A stretch of DNA of 64,000 nt, from the NCBI GenBank assembly GCA_007026445.1, contig VDMD01000053.1:124001-188000 (forward strand), written 5' to 3'. The notes below the pieces were generated by a model. The model did no database searches. It was not told where the DNA came from and was given only the letters and a program-made list of their open reading frames with translations. The translations under genes and the position numbers were made by a program. The first letter of the stretch is position 1. Every line of letters begins with the position of its first letter. The stretch is from Schizophyllum amplum (taxonomy: Eukaryota > Basidiomycota > Agaricomycetes > Agaricales > Schizophyllaceae). Shown here one piece after another: positions 1 to 12,278 of this stretch.

Positions 1-1439
1 CGGCGAGTCCGAGACGGGCGGGTGATCTCGGACGACGTTTAGGACGTCGGGATGGACGGCGACCTGTAGGGCGTGCACGACGGCGGCTTCAGCCGACGCT
101 TCACGACGTCCGACGTGTGCGCAGCGTCGACGCGGATGCCCAGGTACGTTGGGCGAGCAATACGACGCTTCCGCCTTGGCTCGTCGTCGTGCCTGGCAGC
201 GAGCTGATCATCATCTTCGCAGCCACGTCATCCGTCGTCGCTGCCGCCGCCGGCGACGACGACGGCGACGAGTTTCCTCGTCGTGCCTCGGTACGTGTCC
301 GCGACGCTGCGCTTTGCACGTGGCTGAACGCTTTGCAGAGTCGTGACATTCAGACCTACCCAAGCCACCAACAACGAATCAATCCTCACGTCTATCCCAC
401 CCCGCTCATCTGCGTGAGTTCATGCTTTTCACACGCGTAACGATACTGACCGAGGATTTGCCCTCATCCAGGTCTGTCACGACGCAGCATGCGGCAACAA
501 CGAATCACCCCTCACGTCCGTCGCTTACACACGCACCCACAACTTCACGGCGAGGTCGGGGCCGCGTTTACTCATTATGACCGTAGCCGGGCTGACGTGT
601 TCCGCAGCGCGTCACCGACCTCGCCGCCACACTCACCGCTGTCCCTGTCCTCCGCGCCTCTACAACCGCATCTGCAGGTCTAAGCGGGGCGGTTCTGGTA
701 CATTCGCGGGGAGTCTCGGGAACGGCCTTGACTGCCTCGAAGGCGACAGCGTGGTTACGGCGCGGCGGCCCGGGACGGCGCCGTCGCGCTCCTCATACGC
801 GGTCAGTTGTATGAAGTTGTAATTGTTACTTTGACTAATGCAGCCTTGTAGGCTTTTTCTCGCGGTCCACGTCGCCTATATCTCGGTCTGCTCAATGTGG
901 CGAGACGCAGGCGACCGCTGTCCGGTGAGTATTAATTTATAATCACCACGTCGCCGCCCCTTGTTTTCGCACCCAACGCGCATTCTGACAATATCCGTAT
1001 ATCACACACGTTGTCCTATTCCTTACCCCCCACTCGATTCCATCGTAGATATTTACCTAGATTAGTACTACCTCGCACGACCTGCCTGCACGAAGGCCCT
1101 TTGTTTACATTTCAAGGAGTTTAATTCTCGGTTTCCCCCACCTCCCGTCTACTCGTATACAGGTCGAAGACCCCGCCGTGCAGTACTCTCGTACCCGTAC
1201 CCGTGATCTAGACCGTGCGAGTAGCTTGGGTTTCGCTGGCGACCCACGCGCGCGATTTCGTTGAGGAGGAGGGCCTCCATTTACGTAGTGGTTTTGTACC
1301 TGGTAGACAGTGAAATGAAAATGGTTTTGGCCTCGAAATGTGTCCCGCGAGTCCGTGGACCCTCTGCAGTGCGCCGAAGGCGACGTGCGTGTCGTGCGTT
1401 TTGTGAGTGAGTACAGATGGAGCCCATTTGTGTTCGGTG

Positions 1440-2390
1440 TTGTCTTGACCCTCCCCCCCGTTCACTCTCGCCTATCTCAGCTTCTCATCGACGTGTTGCT
1501 TGAATGGCTTGCCCGGATCGCAAGTTCCGTCACTCCTTTCAATGAGTGCATTCACGCTCCCTCCCCTCACCTCCCTCCTCGCCCTTCTCCTCCCTCGTCT
1601 CTCCCTCCCTCTCTCGTGCCCTCACTACTTCCTTGATTGAGGCGTCACCTCTGTCGTCGTGTTGCTAGGATTGCAAGTTCCGTCACTCCTTTCAATGAGT
1701 GTATTCACGCTCCCTCCCCTCGTTCCTTACCTCCCCTCAGTCCCTTCTCCTCGCTCCCCCCTCCCTGACTCGTATCGTCTCTACTGCCTCGATTTAGACG
1801 TCAATGCTCTCATAGTCTGTTCTACTCCGCGCAATTCTCGCACTCTGTGCACCCGCCGGTCGCTTTATTCACGGTACCTCCCTCCCCCTCCTCCCCCTCA
1901 GCAACTCATAAAACCTGCAACTCACTCACTCAACCACACCTCTCTCGCCCCTTCCCAACTCGCCGTACTCGTTCGCATCTTGCTTACTCGTCCAAACATT
2001 CACTCATTCATCTAGATACTTGTGGCCCCTCCCTCTCGCGCTCCCCCCTCCTCCCCCTCCGCAACCCACTCAACTACTTCTCTCGCCCTTTCCAACTCGC
2101 CGTACTCGTGAGCACCTTGCTTACTCGTCCGTCTATCTATTCATTCATCTAGATACTTGCGGCCTCCCTCTCGCGCTCCCTCCTCCCCCCCTCCTCCCTC
2201 TTTCGTGCTCCCTTCCCTTCCCCTACCATTTGTTCGTACCCTCGCCTACTCGGTCGGCCACTTACTCGCTCATCCACACAAGTCGACTCACTTACGCACC
2301 TCCCTCTCGCGCTCCCTCGCACTCCCCCGTCCCCCCTCCCCCCTCTCGCGCTCCCCCCCACCTTCCCTCTCCCCCTCCCTTCCTCACGTT
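1440..2390. repeat. Pyrimidine-rich tract with internal tandem repeats (left copy)
   Basis: About 950 bp are strongly C/T-rich on the plus strand, with many CCCTCC and CTCTCGCGCTCCC blocks. Two local duplications are visible. A ~50-bp unit beginning GCAAGTTCCGTCACTCC occurs near 1520 and again near 1674. A ~137-140-bp unit containing CAACTCGCCGTACTCGT and TCTAGATACTTG occurs near 1956 and 2093. The long open frames across it are a by-product of the biased composition and should not be taken as genes. It lies just downstream of the minus-strand gene ending near 2424. Confidence 0.85.
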
Positions 2391-2423
2391 CAACTTTGTA
2401 AGTCAAAAATCGTTATATTGCGA

Positions 2424-3988
2424 CTATCTACATACAACTTTGTGAACTACGAGATCTCGACGTGCCAACGTCAAGAGGGGGGCGAGTGCATGTCGCGGAG
2501 GGGGGCGGCAAGCGGTCGCCTCCACCTCCACCTCCACCATGCGCACGCCGAGCGCGGCTATCGCGCGCATAGGGTACGTCCTCCGGCCTCTTTGCCTGCG
2601 CGTCGTCCCGCGAATAGGGCGCACATCCGGCGGATGCAAAGCGCCGAACTCATCGACGACCGAGCTTGCGCGTGAGTCGACGGAGCCTCGCGAGCGATAG
2701 GCGGCGTACTGCCCGCCGGACGCGCGGCTGTCGACGGAGTCCCTCGGTCGGCCGTCGAACTGCCCGGCCGACGCGCGGCTCGCGTTGCTGTCGACGGATC
2801 CCCTCGCACGGTACCACCCTTGATCGATAGAACCGCGGTACGAGTTGCGCGTGCCCCGGGATGAAATGCTGCGGAAACACGCGTTAGCAATGTGGTCTGC
2901 CTCATGTTATAGGGCCCGCGTGATGTGGGCGAGGAGGCGAACGAGCTGGACCCCCGTGCTTCCCTGCTGCCTCGAAAGCCCGGGCACTCACCTATCGAAC
3001 GGCGTGTAGTGGTACCGCGACTGATACCGATCACCAACGTCCAGAGCCGACTCGTCGGTTGTGCGGGAGTCGAATGTGGCGACCGAGTAGGCGGGGGTTG
3101 GGGGTGCTTGGGAGCTTGAGGAGCGCCGGTAGTCGGAGACGCGATGATGGTAGTGGCTAGGGATTGGCGAAGGCGTGGACGTGTAGAGCGAGTCGGATGG
3201 TGGCTTTTCCGTGTATTCCAGAGGATAGTGAGCTTCTGGCGGACTATAGCCGGATCCCGATGGACCGTAGTCTGATTCCGGCGGGCTTGCGAGCGGGCGG
3301 TAAGGATCTGGATGGGGGACAGACGAGCCTGAGTTGCCCATGTCAGTGAGATGGCTCTGGGCAACCTAGAAGAAGGTGACGCACCTGCACGGCCTGCCCC
3401 GATCATGTTCGTCCTACCCCCGCTCGTGTTCGTCGCAGCCCCCATCACGTTCATGCCAGCCCCGATCATGTTCATGCCAGCGCCCACGCCCGCCATGCGG
3501 CCCGCCATGACGTCCAGGCTCGGCAAGTCGAAGGCGGCGACGGCGTCATCGTCAATGTCCGACGAGTTCGAGTCGTTCGAGTCGTTCGAGTCGTTCTCGT
3601 AGGCGTCCTCGTTGAGGAGGGGGCGGGACGGCGTGGAGATGGTGTATGTGCCTGAGGCACGAGGCTTGCCGTCCAGCAGCTCGGCCAGCGAGGGAAGCTG
3701 GAGGCGTTGGACCGCCGCGTCATCGATATCGGATGAGCCAGAGTCGTCGTCGTCAAAGTCTTCGTACACGGTCGCGGGGGAGCGGTCGGAGACGCGGATA
3801 ACATTGGGGGGAGCGGTGTTTGTGGTGCCGTTCTTTCGAGGGGGGACACGCGCGTGAAGGCGGTCTGGACGTGCTGATTAGCGGCCGCGGTTCGAGATAG
3901 TCCAGGTACGCACCTGATAGCTGCTGCTCGCTGTGCTCTCGTCGTCGCTCTGTGCATCCGCCCACTCCTCGGCCGCTACTGCCGTCAT
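2424..3988 (-). pseudogene. Frameshifted copy of the 12279-13867 gene (unknown function)
   Basis: The exon structure matches the intact paralogue at 12279-13867: exon 1 at 3988-3914 (25 codons starting MTAVAAEEWADAQSDDESTA), exon 2 from 3864, then introns at the same sites, ending near 2424. Just after the start of exon 2 a run of six G on the plus strand (3840-3845) replaces seven bases in the other copy, a one-base deletion that throws the next codons out of frame. The correct frame resumes as an open frame from about 3769, with acidic DDDD/SSDIDD stretches, Gly-Met repeats and C-terminal RGSVDSRAS repeats. An extra Ser-Asn-Asp unit near 3580 is in frame, as expected for real coding sequence. 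It may be a young pseudogene or a consensus error. Confidence 0.7.
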
Positions 3989-5280
3989 AATGCGTAGTAT
4001 TGAGAGTCACGTCGTGCACGTTGTCCTGTCTTCAAAATTGCTGCTCAGGGAGCTTAGGGTGAGCCCTGAGATGTGAGATAGAAGCAAGGGGGAGCACGCA
4101 CCAGACAGCGCATCACTCGATATGTGGCGTGCTGGTAAATGAGCCGAACAAGATGTTCTATTGTTCTTGTGATGCAGTCGCCTGGTTCCTCCCAAAGCTG
4201 GCCACTGCCCGTGCACACCCTGTCGGTTCCCCTTCGTCGTATTCTCGTCGTACAAGCGCGCTAAAGGTCGTCTTAGCTGTAGACAGCACGCGAAAGGCTG
4301 ATAATGCAGTTACCGTTATAGGGCCGCGTTCGCTGACGATGTTGACGAAGAAAGAGAGGTTCTGAAGAAGCTTGAGTGTGTTTCGTAGTGCGCGCCTGGT
4401 AACGTACGACGGTGATTCGTGAAGGTGAACGATCAGGACAAGCCGCGAATTGGCCAGGAATGGATGCACCGCGGTCCCGGATGCAACACGTGGTGAACCA
4501 GGCGTGCGCAAACACGACTGTGCTGGGATGGGAGTGGGATGAAGGTTGGATGAAGGCGTCGGACGCTGAAAAGCGATGGCAGGCGATGCGGCGATGGCGG
4601 CCCTGGGCTCGTCGGCCGTTGCTCGGCTCGTGATGACGCGTGGCGTGATGGTCGCAGCGTCGCGTGACGTTCGCACGGTTGATCCTGGCTGCTTACGGTC
4701 CCGTTTGGGAGAAAAGAGTGGTAAAGTTAACGGCCTCATTTCGTGTATACAACTCGCGAACCGCTGCAGCTACGGCCTTCGGATCTGCCGGGCTCGCATC
4801 CTCGCCTCAATACAAGCCTGCCTTGCTCTTTTCCGCCCTGCCAGTGTGCCCCCTGCCCCTTCACTGGCCTCCTCAACACAAAGATCTCGCGCCCGATATC
4901 ACGCTCTGTGACTAGATATATCCGGGTAGGGTATGCAAATTTCCCTGCCCATCGCTCCCAGCGATTGCCATCGTTTTTGGCCAGCATCCTCAATGCCTCT
5001 AACAATCCCTACTTGCCTTTCCTCCCTCTTCGCAGCTCTCTTTCTTCGCTGGCAATCCTCTCTCTGCCCGCATTTGGCTACTTCACGTACCGCCGGTCGC
5101 CTCCTCGTGTCCGTAAAATTGTTTTATATCCGGCATCGAATATTCCACCTCAGGGTTCCCGCCATCACGCAGCTTCCCATCACCTTGGCTCAGCCCGTCT
5201 TGACAGATAAATGTGCCGGTTGCCGCGTCGTACACCTCGCTCCGCGAACAGCGATACATTGTGTGATTGCCCAAGGGTAC
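3989..5280. other. Intergenic stretch, no supported gene
   Basis: The first ~175 bases are the diverged 5' flank shared with the other copy. The remainder has only short overlapping frames on both strands without recognisable domains, splice-consistent exons or repeats. I see nothing annotatable. Confidence 0.5.
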
Positions 5281-5339
5281 TCGCATTTGAAAGACTATCT
5301 ACTACTAAGCACGCTCGCCGTTGCTCGCATTGCTTCACA

Positions 5340-5970
5340 CACCCACTCGCCGGGCATTGCTTCAAGACCTTGTCAGCATCGCGCTACTAGGCTGTCTCGT
5401 ACGCCGCTCACCGGACGAAGATCTATTGCTTCACGACCTCACGCCCCCGCGAGTCCGCCCTTGCGCAACAAGGGCCCAGACGCCGATCACGCCGCTCGCC
5501 GGACGAAAATCTATTGCCTCACGACCTCGCTCGCCGGATAAATACGACCTCAAGGCCCGTGCTCGCCGGAAAACCCTCCGCCGAGAAAATAAGGGCTGCA
5601 CGCTCGCGGGACACCTCACGAGTTCGTCGGCGCTCGACGTCCCGCGCGATTTTCTGGAACAATAACTACATTTGGGGCGTGGGGACCGTGCGCGGGCGAA
5701 AGGAGGTGTGAAGGCTCGGGCACCGGGAAAGATCACGCCGCTCGTGGGACGGGCAAGATCACGCCGCTCGCGGGACGACGATATATTGCTTCACAAACTC
5801 GTCAACTCGTTGCTCGCTGCGGAAAGACGACCACGGACTCCCGCCAAAGTCTGCGACTTGAGAGCATCACGTCCGCTGAGAAAATGCGCGCCACGTAAAG
5901 CCCGGGTCCACGCCGCTCGCGGGACGAAAATACATTGCTTCACGACTTTGTCAGCTCCTTGTCCGCGGCT
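5340..5970 (+). repeat. Degenerate repeats of a CGCCGCTCGCGGGACGA motif
   Basis: A short motif, roughly CGCCGCTCGCGGGACGA followed by an A/T-rich run and TTGCTTCACGAC, recurs near 5345, 5400, 5495, 5745-5790 and 5905 with substitutions and variable spacing. It is not periodic enough for a satellite. No coding frame is maintained from unit to unit. It may be the remains of an amplified noncoding element. Confidence 0.6.
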
Positions 5971-6019
5971 TCAAGACAGCCACGTACCACGACGATTCCT
6001 GCGCGAATTGGCCTCGATT

Positions 6020-6745
6020 GGGACTTGAGGGTGTCTCTGGAAACGCGACGGTACAGAGGGCCGCCGGAAACGCCACGAAGGCCCTGCACGTTGAATGAGG
6101 GATCGAAAACCAAGATAAACTCACGACGTACCATGCACAAGTGCACGCCGCCGCCGCACTCCTGACACCTTCCCAGTCTGTCGGAAACCGTCGAGAAAGC
6201 CGTCCGCTTGGATCAGCAAAATAGGCGGCGGCGAGGACTCCGCGGAGACCCTGAACATCGAATGAGCAATCAAGAATCAAGGAATAATCTCCACGCACCA
6301 TAGACAAGTGCGTGGCGGCGCTTCGCGCCGCCCGCTGCGCTCCCAACTCCCCCCGCCGTCGAAAACGTCCACTAGAACTCCCGCGCGGATATTGGGATAT
6401 TGGACTTCATTTTGCACCCATTTTGACCTTGGAAACGTCGTCGAAAAGCCTTCCGCTTAGACCGGCAGATGGGGTAAAAAGCGAGGCGGAAAGGCCGCGA
6501 AGGCCCTGAACGTCGAATGAGCAATCGAAAATTAAAACATATTCAGCACGCACCATAGACAAGTGCGCGGCGGCGCTTCGCGCCGCCCGCCGCGCTCCCA
6601 ACTCCCTCCCCGCCTCCCCAAAACCGTCGAAAAGGTCCGCTAGAATTCCCGCGCGGATATTTTGACATTTGACTTCATTTTGCACCCATTTTGACCTTGG
6701 AAACGTCGTCGAAAAGCCCTCCGCTTAGACCGGCAAATGGGGTAA
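6020..6745 (+). repeat. Imperfect ~255-268-bp tandem repeat, about 2.7 units
   Basis: Blocks starting CGCGCGGATATT recur at about 6382 and 6650 (268 bp apart). Blocks reading CATAGACAAGTGCG recur near 6299 and 6554, with a weaker copy near 6131. Each unit contains a GC-rich self-complementary stretch (GGCGGCGCTTCGCGCCGCC, near 6313 and 6569) able to form a hairpin. On the minus strand all units encode a similar short peptide around FDVQGLRG, so the repeat may derive from coding sequence, but no full gene can be built. Confidence 0.75.
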
Positions 6746-9700
6746 CAGGCGCGGCGGGGGACGGGAGCGCGGGGTGTTGCCATGGCGACGGCGTCCGTGG
6801 CCAGCCGGGACCTCGCTGTCGGCGGGGCGCGCTACGCCAGAGTCAGTCGTGTATGAGGATAGCAGCATTGGGGAGTCACCTGAGAATAGGGCGGCGCGCA
6901 GCGCCGCCCGCGGAGCTCTTCCCTCGCCACCGCTATGTACCGTCGAATTTGGCGAATACTGGGCTTGGCGTGGAGCAGGGTCGGCGAGTGTCGGGGTGCC
7001 GGAAACGTCGAGGGCGTCGTGGGTATGCGTGCTTGAGCACGCTGAGTAAAAGGTCAGCAAGACGAGTTGAGCGCAGGACACGAAAAGTACTCACGAGCTC
7101 GACATCGCGCGGCGCGCAGGCGACAAGCAGGGTCGGCGGGTCAAGGGTCGCCGACGAGACTGTCAGAGTATATGTCAAACACGTCGACGTTACCGCGCAA
7201 AACAAAGCCAAACTCACCTCTTCGCGACCGATCAAACGGCATACCCTGAGAGTGCCGCGTCGGGATCTCGCCCGGTGGTTGCCTGCGGCTGCTCGGCCGG
7301 ATGTCACTGAATTCAACGGCGTCATCAGCGACGGGAATGTCGCATCCGCCGTGTCCCTTCTCAACACCCAGGTCGCGCTCGCCGGGCCGTCTGCAGAGCC
7401 GTGATGCCCGGTGCAATGAGCGCTCAGAACGGCACTGCAGACGGCACGGCGGACGCGGCCTGCGTGTCGAGAAGACCCACGCTATCGTCGAGCAGGACGT
7501 GTTCAAAGACGTAGAATAACATTAGATAGCCTTACCCTCTGTTTGGCGCATCGGCGGTCGCGAAATGTGCGAGTCGCGCGTGAGGGTATATGGTGGTCGA
7601 AAGGAACTTGTTCAATTGACGAAAATCGACAATGAAGGCGCGCACGCGATGCGGACCGAGTCGCCGATCGCGCCGCCGTCTTCATTTCCCGCTCATCGTC
7701 CTTGTTCCCCGCGACGACGACGACATCGACATCTTTACCGTGCTTGGCGATACTCATCGCGGAAGATCCATGTTAAAATCGTGACTGGACTCCCCGCAAT
7801 ACTCGAAGCAGTCTCGGGTGGCGCGCACCTAGCGCACCCATCTTTTGAAGGGCGCCCGACCTCGATTTGACACCAAGGATGGATCAGACACGGCCAGGAC
7901 GAGCATCTCAGAGTACTATAGCACGCCCTGCAAGTGCCGATGGGGGGGATCCATGTCCCGCCTTTCGTTTCAGAAGGTCGAGAAGTTCAGAGTGTCGAAC
8001 TCGACGTCCTTTGGTCTGTAAGTTGTCACTCAACTCCAAGATGTTCTCGCCTCAGAACTTGCTCATTTAGCGTTCAGAAGTAGATTCCCGCTACTCGATT
8101 GCCCATCTTCGCCTTGCAGCTCATGCTACATCGCGAACAAGTGCCATTTTGTTATGTGGCGTCGTTTTCGGTGCGTCCATAGCACCGTCGTTCGAGCTCT
8201 CTCTGACGTTCTAGATCATTAATTCTAGTCTACGACCAAATACTTCGACGCCCCGGGTTGCAGACTGCACCTCCGCTCCTTCCTTGCGACGATATGCACC
8301 AACCCCTCCTCCTCTCCTCGTACTTCACCGCCGGCCCAGTCTTTCCGATGACGGTGCCGCGTTCACGATTCCATCTTCCGAGGTCCGTCCGAACCTTCGG
8401 AGGATGACGCGCCGCCCGAAGAATGCCGCGCGCGGTCGAAGTAACGCCATTCCTCTATGCGGCCATTCTGCCCTTTGCATCTTCCATCGGAATTCGGTGC
8501 GTTTCCGCGCTCATCAACGGGGTCCTTGGCGCTGACAATTGCCATCAAAGTGATGGAAACGTGATGGGAAGCGACGGGACGTCGCTGTGCTCGCCGTCGC
8601 TGTGAGCATTTCCTCCTCTTTCACAGGGTGCGATACACACGCCTTCCGCCCGAGAGTCCAGGAATACGTGTTGTGCATGACGAGATATTACCTCGCATTC
8701 GAGTCGCAGGCAAAGACGCACTGGACGAGGCGGGCGACGCGCGCCAGCGGCGCGCCGTCTTTGTGAAGCTCAAAGGCTTCCAAAAGGGGATTTTGCTGAT
8801 CTCTCAAGTTCAACACCCACACCGAATTTCCAGGCGCTTGTCGTGGACTCGGCGGCCTCGTCACGCGTTACCAGTCACTCAAGGCACGTTGCACGATGCC
8901 TTTTGTGCTTTGTGGGACGCGGCGCACGACGAGGAGCACACAAAACGACTTGGACGTGCTGTGGCGCTTCCACAAAGACCCGCTCGCAGAACTTCCGCGC
9001 TTCCGTCCTCGACTCCGCGTACGGCCGCCCATGCCCGAGTCGGTATGTTTCCGCTGACTTGTGTTGCGAAGCGGGCTGACGTGCGATGCAGGGAAGTGTC
9101 GGCGAGGAACGAGCGCGTTTGGCACTCCCCCTCGAATCTTCCACCTCTCGGTGCCCAGATCACGGCCTCAAATTCGCGCCGACCTGTCGGGCCGCGGTAG
9201 TCATCGCTTTGACGTTTTTGCGGCGGGCGGTAGCGAGGCGACGCGCTCTCGCGGAGGAAATAGCCGTATTGCAGAGTATAAAGTCCAGCCACTTCCTTCG
9301 GTGTCAACATCCCCCCACCGCTTCTACTCACTCAATCACCAATCACTCCTCGTCCCTCTCTGCTGCCGGCGTCTCCGAGTGGCTCCTTTACGCTTGTGTA
9401 AGGTGCGTCCTTTTCCTTTGAATGCTGCAGTCAACTGATTACGAGTCTCTAGGTTCGCCTATCGCACATCAACTTTGCAAACACCCATCCCGGCTCTCCT
9501 GTCACCCCCAACACGCAGTTCGTCAACACCTCGACTTGTTCATTCGTCAGTAAGTCGTTACTCTCACTTCACTTAGGCTCAATACTGATCTGTCCCACGT
9601 ATATTAGGCTTGATCGCCGCGTCCGCCTCATGTCGCTGACCTCATTCAATACAAAACTGACCGTGCCCAGCTTCCGTCCTACCATCACGTCCGTCCGCGT

Positions 9701-9854
9701 CTCCCCGACCTGCCTCCTCAGCGCACTTGACGCTACCTTCGACGCCGCCCACGACGAGGTCGACGGCCTTCGACGTTCTTGACATGCTACGACGCCTTCG
9801 TTGACGCAGTGACCGACCTCGCGACCTTGCTTGTCGGGTTGCGTGCCGCGACGA
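6746..9854. other. Gene-poor region, possible relics only
   Basis: Short open frames occur on both strands, for example minus 7141-7757 and plus 8628-9200. A few have splice-like borders (AG/GTGAGT near 7216 on the minus strand). None has a recognisable domain, and neighbouring fragments do not join into one consistent frame. Decayed gene remnants are possible. Nothing can be assigned with confidence. Confidence 0.4.
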
Positions 9855-11293
9855 CGGCGAGTCCGAGACGGGCGGGTGATCTCGGACGACGTTTAGGACG
9901 TCGGGATGGACGGCGACCTGTAGGGCGTGCACGACGGCGGCTTCAGCCGACGCTTCACGACGTCCGACGTGTGCGCAGCGTCGACGCGGATGCCCAGGTA
10001 CGTTGGGCGAGCAATACGACGCTTCCGCCTTGGCTCGTCGTCGTGCCTGGCAGCGAGCTGATCATCATCTTCGCAGCCACGTCATCCGTCGTCGCTGCCG
10101 CCGCCGGCGACGACGACGGCGACGAGTTTCCTCGTCGTGCCTCGGTACGTGTCCGCGACGCTGCGCTTTGCACGTGGCTGAACGCTTTGCAGAGTCGTGA
10201 CATTCAGACCTACCCAAGCCACCAACAACGAATCAATCCTCACGTCTATCCCACCCCGCTCATCTGCGTGAGTTCATGCTTTTCACACGCGTAACGATAC
10301 TGACCGAGGATTTGCCCTCATCCAGGTCTGTCACGACGCAGCATGCGGCAACAACGAATCACCCCTCACGTCCGTCGCTTACACACGCACCCACAACTTC
10401 ACGGCGAGGTCGGGGCCGCGTTTACTCATTATGACCGTAGCCGGGCTGACGTGTTCCGCAGCGCGTCACCGACCTCGCCGCCACACTCACCGCTGTCCCT
10501 GTCCTCCGCGCCTCTACAACCGCATCTGCAGGTCTAAGCGGGGGCGGTTCTGGTACATTCGCGGGGAGTCTCGGGAACGGCCTTGACTGCCTCGAAGGCG
10601 ACAGCGTGGTTACGGCGCGGCGGCCCGGGACGGCGCCGTCGCGCTCCTCATACGCGGTCAGTTGTATGAAGTTGTAATTGTTACTTTGACTAATGCAGCC
10701 TTGTAGGCTTTTTCTCGCGGTCCACGTCGCCTATATCTCGGTCTGCTCAATGTGGCGAGACGCAGGCGACCGCTGTCCGGTGAGTATTAATTTATAATCA
10801 CCACGTCGCCGCCCCTTGTTTTCGCACCCAACGCGCATTCTGACATATCCGTATATCACACACGTTGTCCTATTCCTTACCCCCCACTCGATTCCATCGT
10901 AGATATTTACCTAGATTAGTACTACCTCGCACGACCTGCCTGCACGAAGGCCCTTTGTTTACATTTCAAGGAGTTTAATTCTCGGTTTCCCCCACCTCCC
11001 GTCTACTCGTATACAGGTCGAAGACCCCGCCGTGCAGTACTCTCGTACCCGTACCCGTGATCTAGACCGTGCGAGTAGCTTGGGTTTCGCTGGCGACCCA
11101 CGCGCGCGATTTCGTTGAGGAGGAGGGCCTCCATTTACGTAGTGGTTTTGTACCTGGTAGACAGTGAAATGAAAATGGTTTTGGCCTCGAAATGTGTCCC
11201 GCGAGTCCGTGGACCCTCTGCAGTGCGCCGAAGGCGACGTGCGTGTCGTGCGTTTTGTGAGTGAGTACAGATGGAGCCCATTTGTGTTCGGTG

Positions 11294-12245
11294 TTGTCTT
11301 GACCCTCCCCCCCGTTCACTCTCGCCTATCTCAGCTTCTCATCGACGTGTTGCTTGAATGGCTTGCCCGGATCGCAAGTTCCGTCACTCCTTTCAATGAG
11401 TGCATTCACGCTCCCTCCCCTCACCTCCCTCCTCGCCCTTCTCCTCCCTCGTCTCTCCCTCCCTCTCTCGTGCCCTCACTACTTCCTTGATTGAGGCGTC
11501 ACCTCTGTCGTCGTGTTGCTAGGATTGCAAGTTCCGTCACTCCTTTCAATGAGTGTATTCACGCTCCCTCCCCTCGTTCCTTACCTCCCCTCAGTCCCTT
11601 CTCCTCGCTCCCCCCTCCCTGACTCGTATCGTCTCTACTGCCTCGATTTAGACGTCAATGCTCTCATAGTCTGTTCTACTCCGCGCAATTCTCGCACTCT
11701 GTGCACCCGCCGGTCGCTTTATTCACGGTACCTCCCTCCCCCTCCTCCCCCCTCAGCAACTCATAAAACCTGCAACTCACTCACTCAACCACACCTCTCT
11801 CGCCCCTTCCCAACTCGCCGTACTCGTTCGCATCTTGCTTACTCGTCCAAACATTCACTCATTCATCTAGATACTTGTGGCCCCTCCCTCTCGCGCTCCC
11901 CCCTCCTCCCCCTCCGCAACCCACTCAACTACTTCTCTCGCCCTTTCCAACTCGCCGTACTCGTGAGCACCTTGCTTACTCGTCCGTCTATCTATTCATT
12001 CATCTAGATACTTGCGGCCTCCCTCTCGCGCTCCCTCCTCCCCCCCTCCTCCCTCTTTCGTGCTCCCTTCCCTTCCCCTACCATTTGTTCGTACCCTCGC
12101 CTACTCGGTCGGCCACTTACTCGCTCATCCACACAAGTCGACTCACTTACGCACCTCCCTCTCGCGCTCCCTCGCACTCCCCCGTCCCCCCTCCCCCCTC
12201 TCGCGCTCCCCCCCACCTTCCCTCTCCCCCTCCCTTCCTCACGTT
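11294..12245. repeat. Pyrimidine-rich tract with internal tandem repeats (right copy)
   Basis: This is the counterpart of 1440-2390, with the same ~50-bp and ~137-140-bp internal duplications and one extra C in a homopolymer near 11750. It follows the 3' end of the intact gene at 12279-13867. No coding evidence. Confidence 0.85.
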
Positions 12246-12278
12246 CAACTTTGTAAGTCAAAAATCGTTATATTGCGA

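Larger units (their letters stand above)
1..3990. repeat. Left copy of a ~4-kb direct duplication
   Basis: Position 1 aligns with position 9855, a constant offset of 9,854 bp. Over about the first 2.9 kb I find essentially only three single-base indels between the copies: a G run near 685, an A near 988 and a C run near 1890. Identity then falls abruptly inside the gene: the coding part (2.9-3.9 kb) differs at many sites and the upstream flank only loosely matches. The window starts inside the copy, so its true left end is unseen. It contains a pyrimidine-rich tract and a four-exon gene on the minus strand. Confidence 0.95.

Noticed and set aside
1659..2675. Long overlapping open frames on the plus strand (and again at 11513-12530)
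   Set aside because: They run through C/T-rich sequence and translate into Pro/Ser/Leu runs in every frame; composition alone explains them.
6691..7404. A 237-residue open frame on the plus strand
   Set aside because: It starts inside the 268-bp repeat, has repeat-derived and Arg-rich composition and no domain; GC-rich sequence gives such frames by chance.
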